Shown here one piece after another: positions 1-9,506 of a DNA stretch of 47,080 bases. The stretch covers positions 1 to 47,080 of the forward strand of contig JABFRR010000017.1 in assembly GCA_013141065.1 (NCBI GenBank), given 5' to 3'. The notes beneath the pieces are model-generated. The model ran no database searches. It was not told where the DNA came from and saw nothing but the letters and a program-made list of their open reading frames with translations. Source of the DNA: Bacteriovoracaceae bacterium. Its GTDB lineage: Bacteria > Bdellovibrionota > Bacteriovoracia > Bacteriovoracales > Bacteriovoracaceae. A program made the translations under genes and the position numbers. How positions within the stretch are numbered: the stretch's first letter is position 1; every line of letters begins with the position of its first letter.

Positions 1-806
1 CCGTTAATGTTCTGCTTAAGAAAGAGTGGGCGATTATTCTCCGCGTGAGATCTGTATAAATTGATTGATGAAGAAAAAGAATTATTGCCTCGCCGGCAAC
101 CTTTTATAGAATAGCGAAAGATGCGGACCTTTTAACAAAAAGAAGTAAGACAGGTATTAAGCGTCCATTGAATCGTGTGAGAAGCCTCAGCTTGTAGCAA
201 CAGGGCATAATCAAGTTTGGTCTTGGGATGTATCTCAAATAAAATCTGAATGTAGATCAGTACGATTTTACTTATATGTGATCGTCGATATTTGGAGCCG
301 TCTTGTAGTGGGGTGGGTACTTGAGGGATCACGAAAATCAGAGCATGCAATTATCATGTGGAAGAAGGCGTTGGAAGATCAATTTATAACAGGCAAGGGA
401 CTGACCAATCACAAAGACAACGGAGCAATAATGACTTCATGAGATGATCAAATTTGTCCGAGATGCCCAGATGGTCGATTCTTATTCTAGGGCGGGGTAT
501 CGGATGACAACCCTTTTTCAGAAAGTTTATTTGGAACAATAAAAACCTTTAGAACATTGCCAGGAAGCTTCGTTGATTTACAAAGTGGCCGAAATTATTT
601 TGTAGGATATTTCCATGAATATAATTACTCTTATAAACATTCAGGTATCCAATTCATAACACCGGCAGAAAGGCATTATGGCGAGGGAGAAGAAAATTTT
701 AGATTCAAGAAATCAAACGATTAAAAAATTTTATGAAACTCATTCTCATCGATATACCAAAACGGCCAAAGAGTTTTCTCCTATAGTAGAGGTGAAAATT
801 AACTAA
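1..806 (+). pseudogene. IS3-family transposase OrfB remnant, multiple frameshifts
   Basis: Joining pieces from different frames gives an IS3-type OrfB. Near 60-170 there is a helical-domain piece (ATFYRIAKDADLL). Near 180-440 comes the start of the DDE domain, with WSWDVSQIKS (first Asp) and LYVIVDIWSRLVVGW. Near 505-680 follows SDDNPFSESLFGTIKTFR, then FHEYNYSYKHSGIQF and TPAERHYG. The C-terminal tail (KKILDSRNQTIKKFY, ending SPIVEVKIN) reads in yet another frame to a stop at 804-806. At least four frame changes and a premature stop near 440 show the gene is dead. The 5' part lies outside the window. The WSWD motif resembles the truncated OrfB at 43695-44171, so both belong to related IS3 subgroups, but the sequences differ. 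Confidence 0.85.
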
Positions 807-867
807 ATGCACTTACGACAAAGTCAGAAATGTACGGCCTGTTGTGGAGAATATAAATAATTAAGAA

Positions 868-1147
868 CTAAAAGCATTTTTTTTGAAAATGTGTGGGATC
901 TAGCTTTTCATACAACTCATTAAAGTGGATGCCTCCCGATCCATTCCAAGCATCAAGGGCAATCCTTACTAGGAGTTGTTCTGATGATGAAAGCCTTGCG
1001 CCTGCCTTTAATGACTTCTGGTGGCGCCATGAGTTTAGGATAATCAGGATTAAACATAAGATGCAAAAGGTTTTCGTTACGATAAAATAATAAAGAGATC
1101 GCTCGAAATAAAACTTTTTCGCTATCAGCTGCCTTTGACCAAGTCAT
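868..1147 (-). pseudogene. Broken small hypothetical gene
   Basis: A GGAG ribosome-binding site lies 6 bases before an ATG at 1147. The first frame reads MTWSKAADSEKVLF to about LMAPPEVIKG, then runs into a stop near 953. The adjacent frame continues as ARLSSSEQLLVRIALDAWN and NGSGGIHFNELYEKLDP to a stop at 868. The joined product of about 90 aa looks like one real small protein broken by one frameshift near 990-1005. I do not recognise a function; the tail (ALDAWNGSGGIHFNELYEKL) resembles small helical proteins of unknown role. It sits between two dead transposases, so decay by drift in a mobile-element-rich locus is likely. Confidence 0.5.
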
Positions 1148-1308
1148 ATACATCTCCAAAATAAAAAATATTATAAGACTGAAGTTTTAATAAACTCGTC
1201 TCGTGTTGATTTGAATTTAGCATGAAATATTTTTTGACTTGATAATTAAATTGAATTAGAAAGTGAATCTTGTAGCAGAAAAGTTTTTCAACCTTCCTTC
1301 AAACTGCA

Positions 1309-2386
1309 CTAATTTCTGAGACACATCGTACGGCCTCCTTTTGCAAGTTGTGCAATGTTATTTTTAGTAACTAGTATGTCGGTAATAAATGTAAAATTAC
1401 GTTCGATTCTTTCAGGTCTGCCTTTTTTTCCAATCCATTCGGTAACTTCTTTAACTTGAACAAAATTTATAAATGGACTGTCTTTGTCTTGATGAAGCCT
1501 TACGTTGTTTGCAAATCTATAATTCATTTTAGTTGTTTTGATAACTTTTTCACCAAATTCAAAACTTGTTTCCAAAAATTGAGTTTCCCCAGTGGTTTCT
1601 CCTTCTTTGACAAGCATAAATAGAAGACTTTTCGTTTCCTTTACCGCAATTATAAATTCATATTTATACTCTCGGAGCAATTTGATAATTGGCTATTGGC
1701 ATACAGAGCATCAAGTAAAAAATAATTTTCAACTTAGGATGCTCTCTTTTAAAATCCTCTAAAAATCTTCTAAATGCTGTTTGTTCCGAATCGTTTTTAC
1801 TTCGGCCATCAACCCTCATGATAGGTTCAGGACACATTGGAATGACTTGTCTAAAATTTGGATGAACAATTGAACCTGCTAAGATGTTGTGGCCAAACTT
1901 AAGTGTCAGTTTATTATTTTCATCAAAATGTTCTTCGATCATGCAACAATCACAAACGACTTTTTCTGAGCGATAATAGCCAGAGCCATCTGTTGCTAAT
2001 AAATAATGTGATTGACCATTTATTTTCATAAACTCAAACTGTTCAAGAGTTTTTGATCTTTGAATGTATGAAAATAATCGTTGAAAAACAGGGCGATATT
2101 GAGCGTATTCTACCGTTTCTAAAACATCTCGTAAATGTGTGTCCGATGGAACTCGATCAATTTTAAAAAGTGAGTTGAGATTATGTCTTCTTGTTTTTTC
2201 TTCTGTAAAGTGTTGTTCAAACTGCAAGAGGGATGGTGACTTCAGCGCAAAAACTGCAAAACTCGACATTAAAAAATTATTGAGCGGAATTTCAAAAATT
2301 GGTCTTTTTTCCCTAAATTTTGAAAATTCTTTCAAAATAATCTCATGACATTCTTCTACCTTTAATTTATTTGCTTGCCGCCCCAT
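1309..2386 (-). pseudogene. DDE transposase (ISNCY/IS4-like), frameshifted and truncated
   Basis: The N-terminal part (start 2386) has the usual order for this transposase group: a helical region (PSDTHLRDVLETVEYAQYRP), then DGSGYYRSEKVVCDCC with the first catalytic Asp, FGHNILAGSIVHP, MCPEPIMRVDGRSKND and the SEQTAFRR segment. Near 1735-1690 the frame is lost. The residues expected for the second catalytic Asp (DALYANS) are present in another frame, after which the original frame resumes as LLREYKYEFIIAVKE down to 1309. Two compensating indels therefore flank the catalytic block. The protein also ends early at GRTMCLRN, where relatives continue with a conserved C-terminal catalytic Glu region. 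The element is inactive. No terminal repeats or target duplication were found. Confidence 0.8.
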
Positions 2387-2496
2387 AAAATACCTCTGAA
2401 AGTATTTTAGATGGCCAAGGATGAATTGTGAAGGCCAGAAACCACAAAAACATTACGAAAAAATAAATTTATTATCATATTTTGAGAGGAAGATAT

Positions 2497-2715
2497 TTAC
2501 ACCGGGAATTCCTGCTTAGTAGCAGGGGCAACTTCAGCAGCAGGAGCAGCTTCTTTTTCAGAATGGCACTTGTAACCTTCTGCTTTTCCTTTCATATCGC
2601 ATTGTTTTGAATCTTTGCAATCTTCTTTACAGCTCCCTGAGCAGCCTTTATGACCGTGGTGACCACAAGAAGAAAGTACTAGAGCGAGAAGAGAAATAGA
2701 GAGAATTAATTTCAT
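2497..2715 (-). CDS. Small Cys/His-rich lipoprotein
   Basis: The 72-aa product starts MKLILSISLLALVLSSCGHHGH: a lipoprotein signal peptide with a lipobox ending in Cys16, so it should be lipidated and membrane-anchored outside the cytoplasm. The mature part has many Cys and His residues (HHGHKGCSGSC, CKEDCKDSKQC, GYKCHSEKE) and an Ala/Pro-rich tail. This composition suggests metal binding (copper, nickel or zinc), which is inference only. The start at 2715 is preferred over the ATG at 2724 because AGGA lies 8 bases before 2715, whereas it abuts 2724. It stands alone, with the receiver gene transcribed away from it. Confidence 0.75.
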   Translation of the reverse strand: MKLILSISLLALVLSSCGHHGHKGCSGSCKEDCKDSKQCDMKGKAEGYKCHSEKEAAPAAEVAPATKQEFPV

Positions 2716-2852
2716 GTAAAACATCCTTGTTAATAAGTAATAATAATATAAAAGTTCCAGAAATTTGTCAGAAAATTGAGGCCGACAAAATTGCTTGGGT
2801 TAATCAATGTAATCTTATGTATTTCACGATGTTAAAATAATCATATTTACCT

Positions 2853-2858
2853 TATGAT
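2853..2858 (+). promoter_or_regulatory. Candidate -10 box before receiver gene
   Basis: TATGAT lies 34 bases before the start codon of the receiver gene at 2892. The -35 region is weak (TGTTAA, 17 bases upstream). It is plausible as a sigma-70 promoter only because no other gene precedes on this strand. Confidence 0.3.
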
Positions 2859-2891
2859 AGGATGGTACTTAAGTTTTAAGGAGAAAGCCTC

Positions 2892-3293
2892 ATGGGCCTT
2901 GAAGATTATTTTACCAAGAGAGTGATGGTCGTCGACGACCTTCCAAACATTAGAACTGACTTAATAAAGATTCTCAATTCTTTAGGCTTCACCAACATTA
3001 AAGAAATGCCTGATGGAAAAGCAGCTCTTGATGAGCTTGTTTTAAAAGCTTCAGAGGGTAAGCCTTACGAGATCATTTTTTCTGATATCAACATGCCTAT
3101 CATGGGTGGTTTAGCTTTACTAAAAGCACTCCGGGCCACAACCGTTTACAAAAAAACACCAATATTTATGGTGAGTACTGAAAATGAAAAAGACATTATT
3201 TTAACAGCGGTGATTGAAGGGGCGACCGATTATATTATAAAGCCTTATAGTGCTGAAGTGGTTAAGCAAAAAGTTACTATGCGACTTAAATAA
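2892..3293 (+). CDS. CheY-like single-domain response regulator
   Basis: The 133-aa protein is a lone receiver domain. It has the acidic pair Asp15-Asp16 (VMVVDDLPN), the phospho-acceptor Asp65 (IIFSDINMPIMGG), the switch Ser/Thr near residue 95 (MVSTEN) and Lys117 (YIIKPYS). There is no output domain, so it would act by protein contact, as CheY does, or as a relay. An AAGGAG box precedes ATG 2892. It converges tail to tail (10 bases apart) with the membrane kinase at 3304-5847, which carries an HPt-like domain; the two may be partners, though they are not co-transcribed. Confidence 0.92.
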   Translation: MGLEDYFTKRVMVVDDLPNIRTDLIKILNSLGFTNIKEMPDGKAALDELVLKASEGKPYEIIFSDINMPIMGGLALLKALRATTVYKKTPIFMVSTENEKDIILTAVIEGATDYIIKPYSAEVVKQKVTMRLK

Positions 3294-3303
3294 AGAAATA
3301 AAG

Positions 3304-5847
3304 CTACGATTCAATTGGAATGATAAATTCAAAGCTAGAGCCCTGACCAACAACTGATTTAAGTACGACTTTTCCATGCAGTCTATCCACAACTTCTTGA
3401 ATGGCCGACATCCCAACTCCACGACCTGAGAGGGCCGAAACTTCATCTCGAGTAGAGAAGAATGGATCAAAGATTTTATAGATAATTTCTTCATCAGTGA
3501 AATTATCTATTTGAGCATCTGGATAGATTTTCAAGTAACGAGCGCGAATTTTTTCTGGATCAATTCCAGCACCATCATCTTTTACAGTAAGGGCAAAAAG
3601 CTGCTGGCCATGCTCTTCTAACATATCAAAATTGACTTCAATATGGCCGTCTCTCGATTTTCCGAGTTCTTCACGAGTATTCGGATCTTCTAAACCGTGG
3701 TCAAGACAGTTTCTAAATAAGTGCACAAGTACGTTAAAGAATTCTAAATACGGTTCAACTTCTACTTTTAATTCAGGATTTCCAAAAGTGAGTCCATGGA
3801 ACTCTTTATTAATTTTAACTGCAGTCGTAATACAGAAATCATCATAAGCTTTGAAGTAGTTAATGATAGGAACTTTAACAAAGTTTTCTGAATAATAATG
3901 AAGAAGTTCGGGATTATGTGCACTCTTAATAAGATTTTTTAATTCCAGGATTTTCTTGCGTGGAATTTCAGAGATCGCCTCGTTTTGAGAGAACTTAGTT
4001 CCAATGAGTTTATCGAGGTCCACTTTAAATTGATGGAAATCAGCCTTCAAGCTTTCTACATGGGCCTGTAAAAATGGAATGTACTCTTGAGGATCTGGAG
4101 ATGTCTCCTTTATAGTACTAATTTCTGTTTCATAACCTCGAGCTTGCGCCTGAAGTTTAGTAATGCTGTAAATCCCAAATCCACCGTTTAGAGTGTGGAA
4201 GAGCATCATGGCGAGCTCGAAATCCACAGTGTTTTCTTCCAGAGAATAGGTCTTACTGAATTGATGGAAAATTTCCTCAACCTCTGAGATGAAAGACTCA
4301 AATTGATTTTTATTATTAAGAATTTTAAGAATCATCGAAACATAGGCTTCTTTTTCTTTGGCAGTCTCAGTTGCTTGAACTTCTTTAGTTTTATCAGTGG
4401 CAATCATAACGATATTGATAATTTTTTCGTCACTGTCTCTCATTGGATAATAATTGAGTCCAATAAATTTGTAATTATCATCACTATAATGAGTGCCCAC
4501 AATTTTATTTTTCGGTCCTAAGGTAACAGCACTTTCAAAAGGAATCATTTCGCTAAAGAGAACTTTTGCCCATTGAGTGAGGACGTTTAATTCACTTTCT
4601 TCAGTAATATCTAAAAGCTCAGGAATAGATCGGTCTTTTGGTGAAATTCCAAACATTGGCTCACAGGCATTAGTAAACATTGGATTACAATTAAGTTCTT
4701 CATCAAAGACCACAAGGCCTTGATCAAGAGAGTTAACCATGAGACCCATAAAATCATTGGCCTCTTTTAACTCTAAAGTTCTTTGTTCAACCATGACTTC
4801 GAGGTTTTTACTGTAATTTTCTAACTCAGCAATTAAATCTTCTTTATTTTTTAATAATGACTGAATTTCATCACTCATAAAATTAAATGTATTTCCCAAT
4901 ATTGAGATCTCATCAGAAGTTTTAATCTCTGCTTTTTTTGAAAAATCTCCGATGGCAACTTTTTGAGCAATGTCAGTAAGCTTCTTTATAGGCAGGGTAA
5001 TAGAAGAAGAAAAATAAATCCCTATAATGATGGAGCCACCAATTAAAAAGAGCGCAAAGATTGAGGTCTTTAAGATAAGAAAATTCGTAATCCCAAAAGC
5101 CTTCACTCTATCGATAGAACTTAAAATTAAAATATCTTTATTAGCATAAGAATAGGCCACTAAAAGATCTAGCCCATTAATTTGGTCTTCAAAGACACCT
5201 TTTTTACTCGTTTCAAAATTAATATTTTTAAGCCAGTCAACACTTTGCATTCTCTCTTTTTTATCTGCCAGGTAGATAACTTTATTAGAGTAAGTTTTGT
5301 CTTTTGAGAAAGTCTCAAACATTGACGATAAATCAGACACTGTGAAAAAGGTCATTCCACTTCTTTGTGTAAAATGAATGAGAAGCTTGGATTTATTTTT
5401 TAAGTTAATTATATAATCAGCTTCTTTATACTTGAGGTTTTCGGGAACAGCTTTTCCCATTACTTCGGTCTCGAGTAATTGTGAAGTAATGGATAAATTA
5501 TTAACCAATTGATTGAGTTTTGCTTGATTGTAATATTTTTTAGAAATTTCTTTATCGCCAATCATTCCCATGGCAATAATTTCTTCTTGTTCATTAATTA
5601 GTTTTTCGAGATCGACAGCCTCATTGGTCATTAATCCAGAATATAGGTGAGTTCTCGTCTTAGCGTCGTTGAGTTTAAAATTAATTTGGTCACTGATGTT
5701 TTCTGCTTTCTTTAGTCCACTTTCAAAGATGTAACTGGTTTTATCCTCGATAAAGAGCTTGTACGAATAGCCAAGATTGAACGCAGTACATATGACAACG
5801 AGTATGCTTGTTGCAAACAGAATTTTTAGTTTGAGACTAACTTTCAT
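3304..5847 (-). CDS. Membrane CheA/HPt-type histidine kinase with HAMP and PAS domains
   Basis: The 847-aa protein has a transmembrane segment at about 8-29, an extracytoplasmic sensor region at 30-250 and a second membrane segment at about 255-279. These are followed by a HAMP domain (to about 335), a coiled coil ending VMVEQRTLELKEAN, a PAS-like domain at about 365-490 and a helical HPt-like domain. His551 in LFHTLNGGFG resembles the CheA P1 phospho-His motif. The ATPase is of the CheA kind: N box HLFRNCLDHGLEDP at about 709-722, DDGAGID at 757-763, GRGVGM at 808-813. No orthodox dimerisation His box precedes the ATPase, so phosphate probably goes from ATP to His551 and then to a receiver such as 2892-3293. 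The ligand is unknown. The family assignment is confident, the partner inferred. Confidence 0.88.
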   Translation of the reverse strand: MKVSLKLKILFATSILVVICTAFNLGYSYKLFIEDKTSYIFESGLKKAENISDQINFKLNDAKTRTHLYSGLMTNEAVDLEKLINEQEEIIAMGMIGDKEISKKYYNQAKLNQLVNNLSITSQLLETEVMGKAVPENLKYKEADYIINLKNKSKLLIHFTQRSGMTFFTVSDLSSMFETFSKDKTYSNKVIYLADKKERMQSVDWLKNINFETSKKGVFEDQINGLDLLVAYSYANKDILILSSIDRVKAFGITNFLILKTSIFALFLIGGSIIIGIYFSSSITLPIKKLTDIAQKVAIGDFSKKAEIKTSDEISILGNTFNFMSDEIQSLLKNKEDLIAELENYSKNLEVMVEQRTLELKEANDFMGLMVNSLDQGLVVFDEELNCNPMFTNACEPMFGISPKDRSIPELLDITEESELNVLTQWAKVLFSEMIPFESAVTLGPKNKIVGTHYSDDNYKFIGLNYYPMRDSDEKIINIVMIATDKTKEVQATETAKEKEAYVSMILKILNNKNQFESFISEVEEIFHQFSKTYSLEENTVDFELAMMLFHTLNGGFGIYSITKLQAQARGYETEISTIKETSPDPQEYIPFLQAHVESLKADFHQFKVDLDKLIGTKFSQNEAISEIPRKKILELKNLIKSAHNPELLHYYSENFVKVPIINYFKAYDDFCITTAVKINKEFHGLTFGNPELKVEVEPYLEFFNVLVHLFRNCLDHGLEDPNTREELGKSRDGHIEVNFDMLEEHGQQLFALTVKDDGAGIDPEKIRARYLKIYPDAQIDNFTDEEIIYKIFDPFFSTRDEVSALSGRGVGMSAIQEVVDRLHGKVVLKSVVGQGSSFEFIIPIES

Positions 5848-5904
5848 GCGAACTCGTTGAAATGAGTAATTTTTTCTCTCGTGTTAAATTTATTATACTC
5901 ATAT

Positions 5905-5910
5905 TATAAT
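5905..5910 (+). promoter_or_regulatory. Candidate -10 box, near-leaderless envelope operon
   Basis: A perfect TATAAT ends 11 bases before ATG 5922 (8 before GTG 5919). If used, the transcript would begin almost at the start codon, and no convincing Shine-Dalgarno is visible there. The -35 region is poor. Confidence 0.4.
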
Positions 5911-5921
5911 AAAAGATAGTG

Positions 5922-7916
5922 ATGAAAATATATGAAACATTTTTTCCTGATCATTTTGATCAAGCTGATCGAGTAGGAGTCTTTTTTGGATTCTTTGTTA
6001 TGATCATTAGTTTGTATCTTCTCTATGAAGTAAGGCCCAATACCGGCCTTCGTTCAAATAAAACTATTGCCCAACTAAGTGTCTATTCTAATAACGTCAA
6101 ATTCAAAGAAGCTGGCTCAGTCGCTTTTTATGAAGTCAGGTCCAAAGAAAATTTTCAAAGTAACGATGAAATTTTCACCGGAAGAGATTCCGAAGCTTCG
6201 GTAAAATTTTTAAAAACTGGTAGTGTTCTCAAAATTCCAAGTTCAAGTTTAGTGAGAATTGAAGAAGGTGATGATGGTGACATTATCGAAGTTAAAGATG
6301 GGGTTGTTAGTCTAGTGCTTGAAAAAGACCAGTCAGTAAACTTGAGTAAAGACGGAGTGATTCATACCATTACTTCGACTGACAAAAATTCAGTGAAAAT
6401 TTTTAATACTGAAGGACAGCTGCGAGTTTTACCGAATCAAAAAGGATTAAAACTCAAAACAAATGAAGGGGAAAAAGAATTTAAACAAGACCTGACCACC
6501 AATGTTCCATTACAAATTACCAGTGTCTTTAATTTATTAAATCCTCAAGCGGGATCTATTATCAGCTACGATACACAGTTGGATTTAGCAGTAGACATAG
6601 ACGACTCTTATGCAGTTCAAATTTCAAAGCTAGCGGATTTTTCCAAAACCATAGAAAGTACAAATTTTAAGGGTAAGGCTTTTACTTGGAATTTGAATAT
6701 TCCCGATGGTGATTATTTTTTAAAAGTTAAATCGGATAATAATTCGCGTATGGTTCCCATTACCCTTGTAACTAGATATCAAATAGAAGACTTACTTCCA
6801 CCAAATGGCACACTGGCGACAGTGGTCCCGGAAGTTGGTATAAAGCTATCTTGGAAAGCAATTCCCACGAATAATTATTATGTTCATCTAAAAGATTCGA
6901 AAGGAACTATTAGGTCTGAGTATATTAAGCAAAACGAATTTCAAGTAAGACCCCTCTCGGGAAAATTGCTTGATTGGACCGTGACTTCGAAAGTGGCTCC
7001 AGCGTCTGCCTTATCTCTCATGAGTTTTAACCGAGTCAACTTGAGTTACGAAGGTGAGATTCAATTTACAACAACGGCCGACAAAAAAGAGTATCAATTA
7101 AATGAAAAAGAGTTAAAATTAAGTTGGTTATCAAGTAGTCCCTCGACTTATGAAGTAAGGGTTACAGATATAAATTCAAACTTAGAGCTCATGTCAAAGG
7201 ATATGAGTGAAGCGAGTTTGACTTTGCCACTAACAAAAATTGGAGAGCTTAAAATTGATGTAGGTTCAAAAGAATATCCTACTTTCAAAAAAGCCTCGAC
7301 AACAATAACCATTTCAGCTCCAGTGATTGAATGGGTAGAAGGACAAGAGAAAATCATTAAAACGACCGATATCGAACACCGACTAAAACTCTCTTTTATT
7401 AAAAACACTCCTGACTTAAGTGCTGTGGAGTTTTTTTATAATTACAAAACAGGAAAAAAACGCGTCGTAATTAAGCCAGAAGAATTAGAAAATTTACTCT
7501 TAACTGAATTTGGGGATTATTGTTTTGGCGCTGTCTTCACGACACCACAAAAATACCTTACTAATCCACAAGAGTTTTGTCTGAAGCTTGTTCAGCTCCC
7601 ACCTTTTCCGACACTTCCTAGGGCAAAGGATTCAGTTCTAGAATATACTAAAGAAGACGGCGGACTTGAAACATACAACGTTAAAGTTCCAGAAATGAAA
7701 GATGCGGTAAAATATGAATTTTCAATTTATAAGGATAATAAGGGGCAAAATTTAGTTTTTAAAGATACAACGAGTTCTCCAGAATTCAAATGGACAACCA
7801 GAAGATCTGGAGTTTTTTACTTGCAGTATAAAGTGACGAATAAAAGAGGAAGAAGTAGTGGACTCTCACCATTTTCACGAATAATTTTTCCTATTTCACC
7901 TCTCTCGAATTGGTAA
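5922..7916 (+). CDS. FecR-domain membrane protein with Ig/Fn3-like repeats
   Basis: The product (about 664 aa) has one N-terminal membrane segment near residues 20-37 (GVFFGFFVMIISLYLLY) and no cleavage site, so the rest should be periplasmic. A FecR-type domain follows at about 60-170: SNDEIFTGRDSEASVKF, then LKIPSSSLVRIEEG and VKDGVVSLVL. The remaining ~480 residues look like repeated beta-sandwich modules with recurring LSWKAIP/LSWLSSS/FKWTTRR strands. FecR domains without a FecI partner often sit in envelope scaffold proteins; here the next genes encode LysM proteins, so a cell-wall role is likely. GTG 5919 is an alternative start. It opens an operon through 9442, perhaps to 10606. Confidence 0.78.
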   Translation: MKIYETFFPDHFDQADRVGVFFGFFVMIISLYLLYEVRPNTGLRSNKTIAQLSVYSNNVKFKEAGSVAFYEVRSKENFQSNDEIFTGRDSEASVKFLKTGSVLKIPSSSLVRIEEGDDGDIIEVKDGVVSLVLEKDQSVNLSKDGVIHTITSTDKNSVKIFNTEGQLRVLPNQKGLKLKTNEGEKEFKQDLTTNVPLQITSVFNLLNPQAGSIISYDTQLDLAVDIDDSYAVQISKLADFSKTIESTNFKGKAFTWNLNIPDGDYFLKVKSDNNSRMVPITLVTRYQIEDLLPPNGTLATVVPEVGIKLSWKAIPTNNYYVHLKDSKGTIRSEYIKQNEFQVRPLSGKLLDWTVTSKVAPASALSLMSFNRVNLSYEGEIQFTTTADKKEYQLNEKELKLSWLSSSPSTYEVRVTDINSNLELMSKDMSEASLTLPLTKIGELKIDVGSKEYPTFKKASTTITISAPVIEWVEGQEKIIKTTDIEHRLKLSFIKNTPDLSAVEFFYNYKTGKKRVVIKPEELENLLLTEFGDYCFGAVFTTPQKYLTNPQEFCLKLVQLPPFPTLPRAKDSVLEYTKEDGGLETYNVKVPEMKDAVKYEFSIYKDNKGQNLVFKDTTSSPEFKWTTRRSGVFYLQYKVTNKRGRSSGLSPFSRIIFPISPLSNW

Positions 7917-7925
7917 TAGGTTTAT

Positions 7926-8954
7926 ATGTTGAAGATTTTAATATTATTTTTTATGCTTCTTGGACTCTCTTTTGAGTCTGGTGCAGAAGAATTTTATCGC
8001 TTCAAATATAAAGTCGAAGAAGGTGACACTTTTGCTTCAATTCTTAAAAGATTTGTTCAAGAGTATTCTATCATTAACGCTAAATCTCCATTGGTTAAAA
8101 AAACGCTGCTCTATAATCCTCATGTAAAAAATTGGGGAAAACTTAAACCAGAAACAATTTTAGAACTTTTCATCACTAAAGATGTAATGGATTTAAAAAA
8201 GTTTGAACCGTACTACCAAGCAAACTTAAAAAAAGCAGAAGAGGCCATCGCTAATGAATTAAAGTCTGCTTACCCAGTAGGTTTTAAATCTTCTGCTTTT
8301 TATATGACTTCAATTGGTAACTTTACTCAAGATGCACCGAATGTTGCCAATATTAGTTTTAAGCAAAATTCACCTGTCACTCTTGGATTGGCCATGTCTT
8401 ACTATCCCAAAGAGTCTCTCTATTCAATGTCGGCTTCTTTATACTATGCCAATTTAACAACTACAGTGAATTCACTGACCACAGAAGAAGTCAAAGTCCC
8501 TGCGGAAATTGGCTTGAGTGCCTACGGAGAATATCGTTGGCAAAAATATAATCTTATCTGGTACGTAGGCCCCGATATTGAAAAATTTTCTGTTTTTAAT
8601 TTGGCAGGACTTCGAAATGATACAAAGGTTTATGTCGATGGCGTAAATGTCACTTATCTCACAGTTGGTATGGCCAAAGCTTTTACACTTTTTAACAGTC
8701 AATTTTTTACTAAATTTTCACTTTCTAAAAGTATTATTAGTAGATACTCGAGTGGAGCTCCTCTGTCAGCGACAGTTAATTCAGATTTCGTAGATCAAGG
8801 TCACTATGATGGAGTCAGAGCACTTTTTTATCTCAGCTATAAATTCAGTGATAAATTTTATCTCCATTCACTATTTAAATACCATTCAATGAGTGGGCCT
8901 TCTAATTTATTAACAATAAGAGTAGGCTTTGGAGTGGGATACATCTTTTTTTAG
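7926..8954 (+). CDS. LysM-domain protein with predicted C-terminal beta-barrel
   Basis: The 342-aa protein has a signal peptide (MLKILILFFMLLGLSFESGAEE). A LysM-like segment follows at about 28-88 (YKVEEGDTFASILKRF, then LLYNPHVKNWGKLKPETILEL), expected to bind peptidoglycan. After a Lys-rich helix, residues 120-342 are alternating aromatic/polar strands (FYMTSIGNF, YSMSASLYYANL, FYLHSLFKYHS) ending in GVGYIFF, whose terminal Phe is typical of outer-membrane barrels. It could link the wall to the outer membrane. It starts 9 bases after the FecR gene stops, so the two are co-transcribed. Barrel assignment is from strand pattern only. Confidence 0.7.
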   Translation: MLKILILFFMLLGLSFESGAEEFYRFKYKVEEGDTFASILKRFVQEYSIINAKSPLVKKTLLYNPHVKNWGKLKPETILELFITKDVMDLKKFEPYYQANLKKAEEAIANELKSAYPVGFKSSAFYMTSIGNFTQDAPNVANISFKQNSPVTLGLAMSYYPKESLYSMSASLYYANLTTTVNSLTTEEVKVPAEIGLSAYGEYRWQKYNLIWYVGPDIEKFSVFNLAGLRNDTKVYVDGVNVTYLTVGMAKAFTLFNSQFFTKFSLSKSIISRYSSGAPLSATVNSDFVDQGHYDGVRALFYLSYKFSDKFYLHSLFKYHSMSGPSNLLTIRVGFGVGYIFF

Positions 8955-8968
8955 GAATGTTTTATTTT

Positions 8969-9442
8969 ATGAAGACGCTAACAATCTTTTTCTTGGTTCT
9001 CATAATCCATTCTAACGAAGTCTGTGCCCAAAAGGCCAAAGCACCAGCAAAGCCTAAAAACGTTTATAAAGACAAACAAGGTGACACTGTCACCGTGCTT
9101 GATTATGAATTAAGAAAAAAACTCAACGTCACAAAAGAATTCAAACCTAGTTTAGTCTATGACAGCGCTCAGGAAATTCAAAAAGCCAAAGCCGAAATGG
9201 AGCGAAGCGTTCTAAGCAATAAACAATTGAACTTGGGGAGTTATACAGTTGATAAAGAAGTAGATTTGCGTGAACTCTCACAAAAAATCTACGGCTCCAT
9301 CAATAGATGGGCCGAGTTACAGGTTTTGAATGAAGATATTCTTCAAAGTTCTGTATTGTCTCCAGGAATGAAATTAAAATATGTGATTGATGAACCTAAA
9401 GTCCCAGCTCCAGCGCCAGCAGATTCCGTAAAAAAGCCTTGA
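8969..9442 (+). CDS. Secreted LysM-like protein
   Basis: The 157-aa product begins MKTLTIFFLVLIIHSNEVCAQ, a signal peptide, followed by a Lys/Ala/Pro-rich stretch and a C-terminal LysM-like module (YTVDKEVDLRELSQKIYGS, then RWAELQVLNEDILQSSVLSPGMKLKY). The start 8969 is preferred because AGGA at 8953-8956 abuts an in-frame ATG at 8957 but leaves 12 bases before 8969; neither spacing is ideal. It follows the LysM-barrel gene almost without a gap and probably acts in the same periplasmic assembly. Confidence 0.7.
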   Translation: MKTLTIFFLVLIIHSNEVCAQKAKAPAKPKNVYKDKQGDTVTVLDYELRKKLNVTKEFKPSLVYDSAQEIQKAKAEMERSVLSNKQLNLGSYTVDKEVDLRELSQKIYGSINRWAELQVLNEDILQSSVLSPGMKLKYVIDEPKVPAPAPADSVKKP

Positions 9443-9506
9443 TTACTTATCAGTCTGCCTATAAAACTGCCTGAAATACGCTTTCAAATTTTCAGGAGTT
9501 CTCTCA

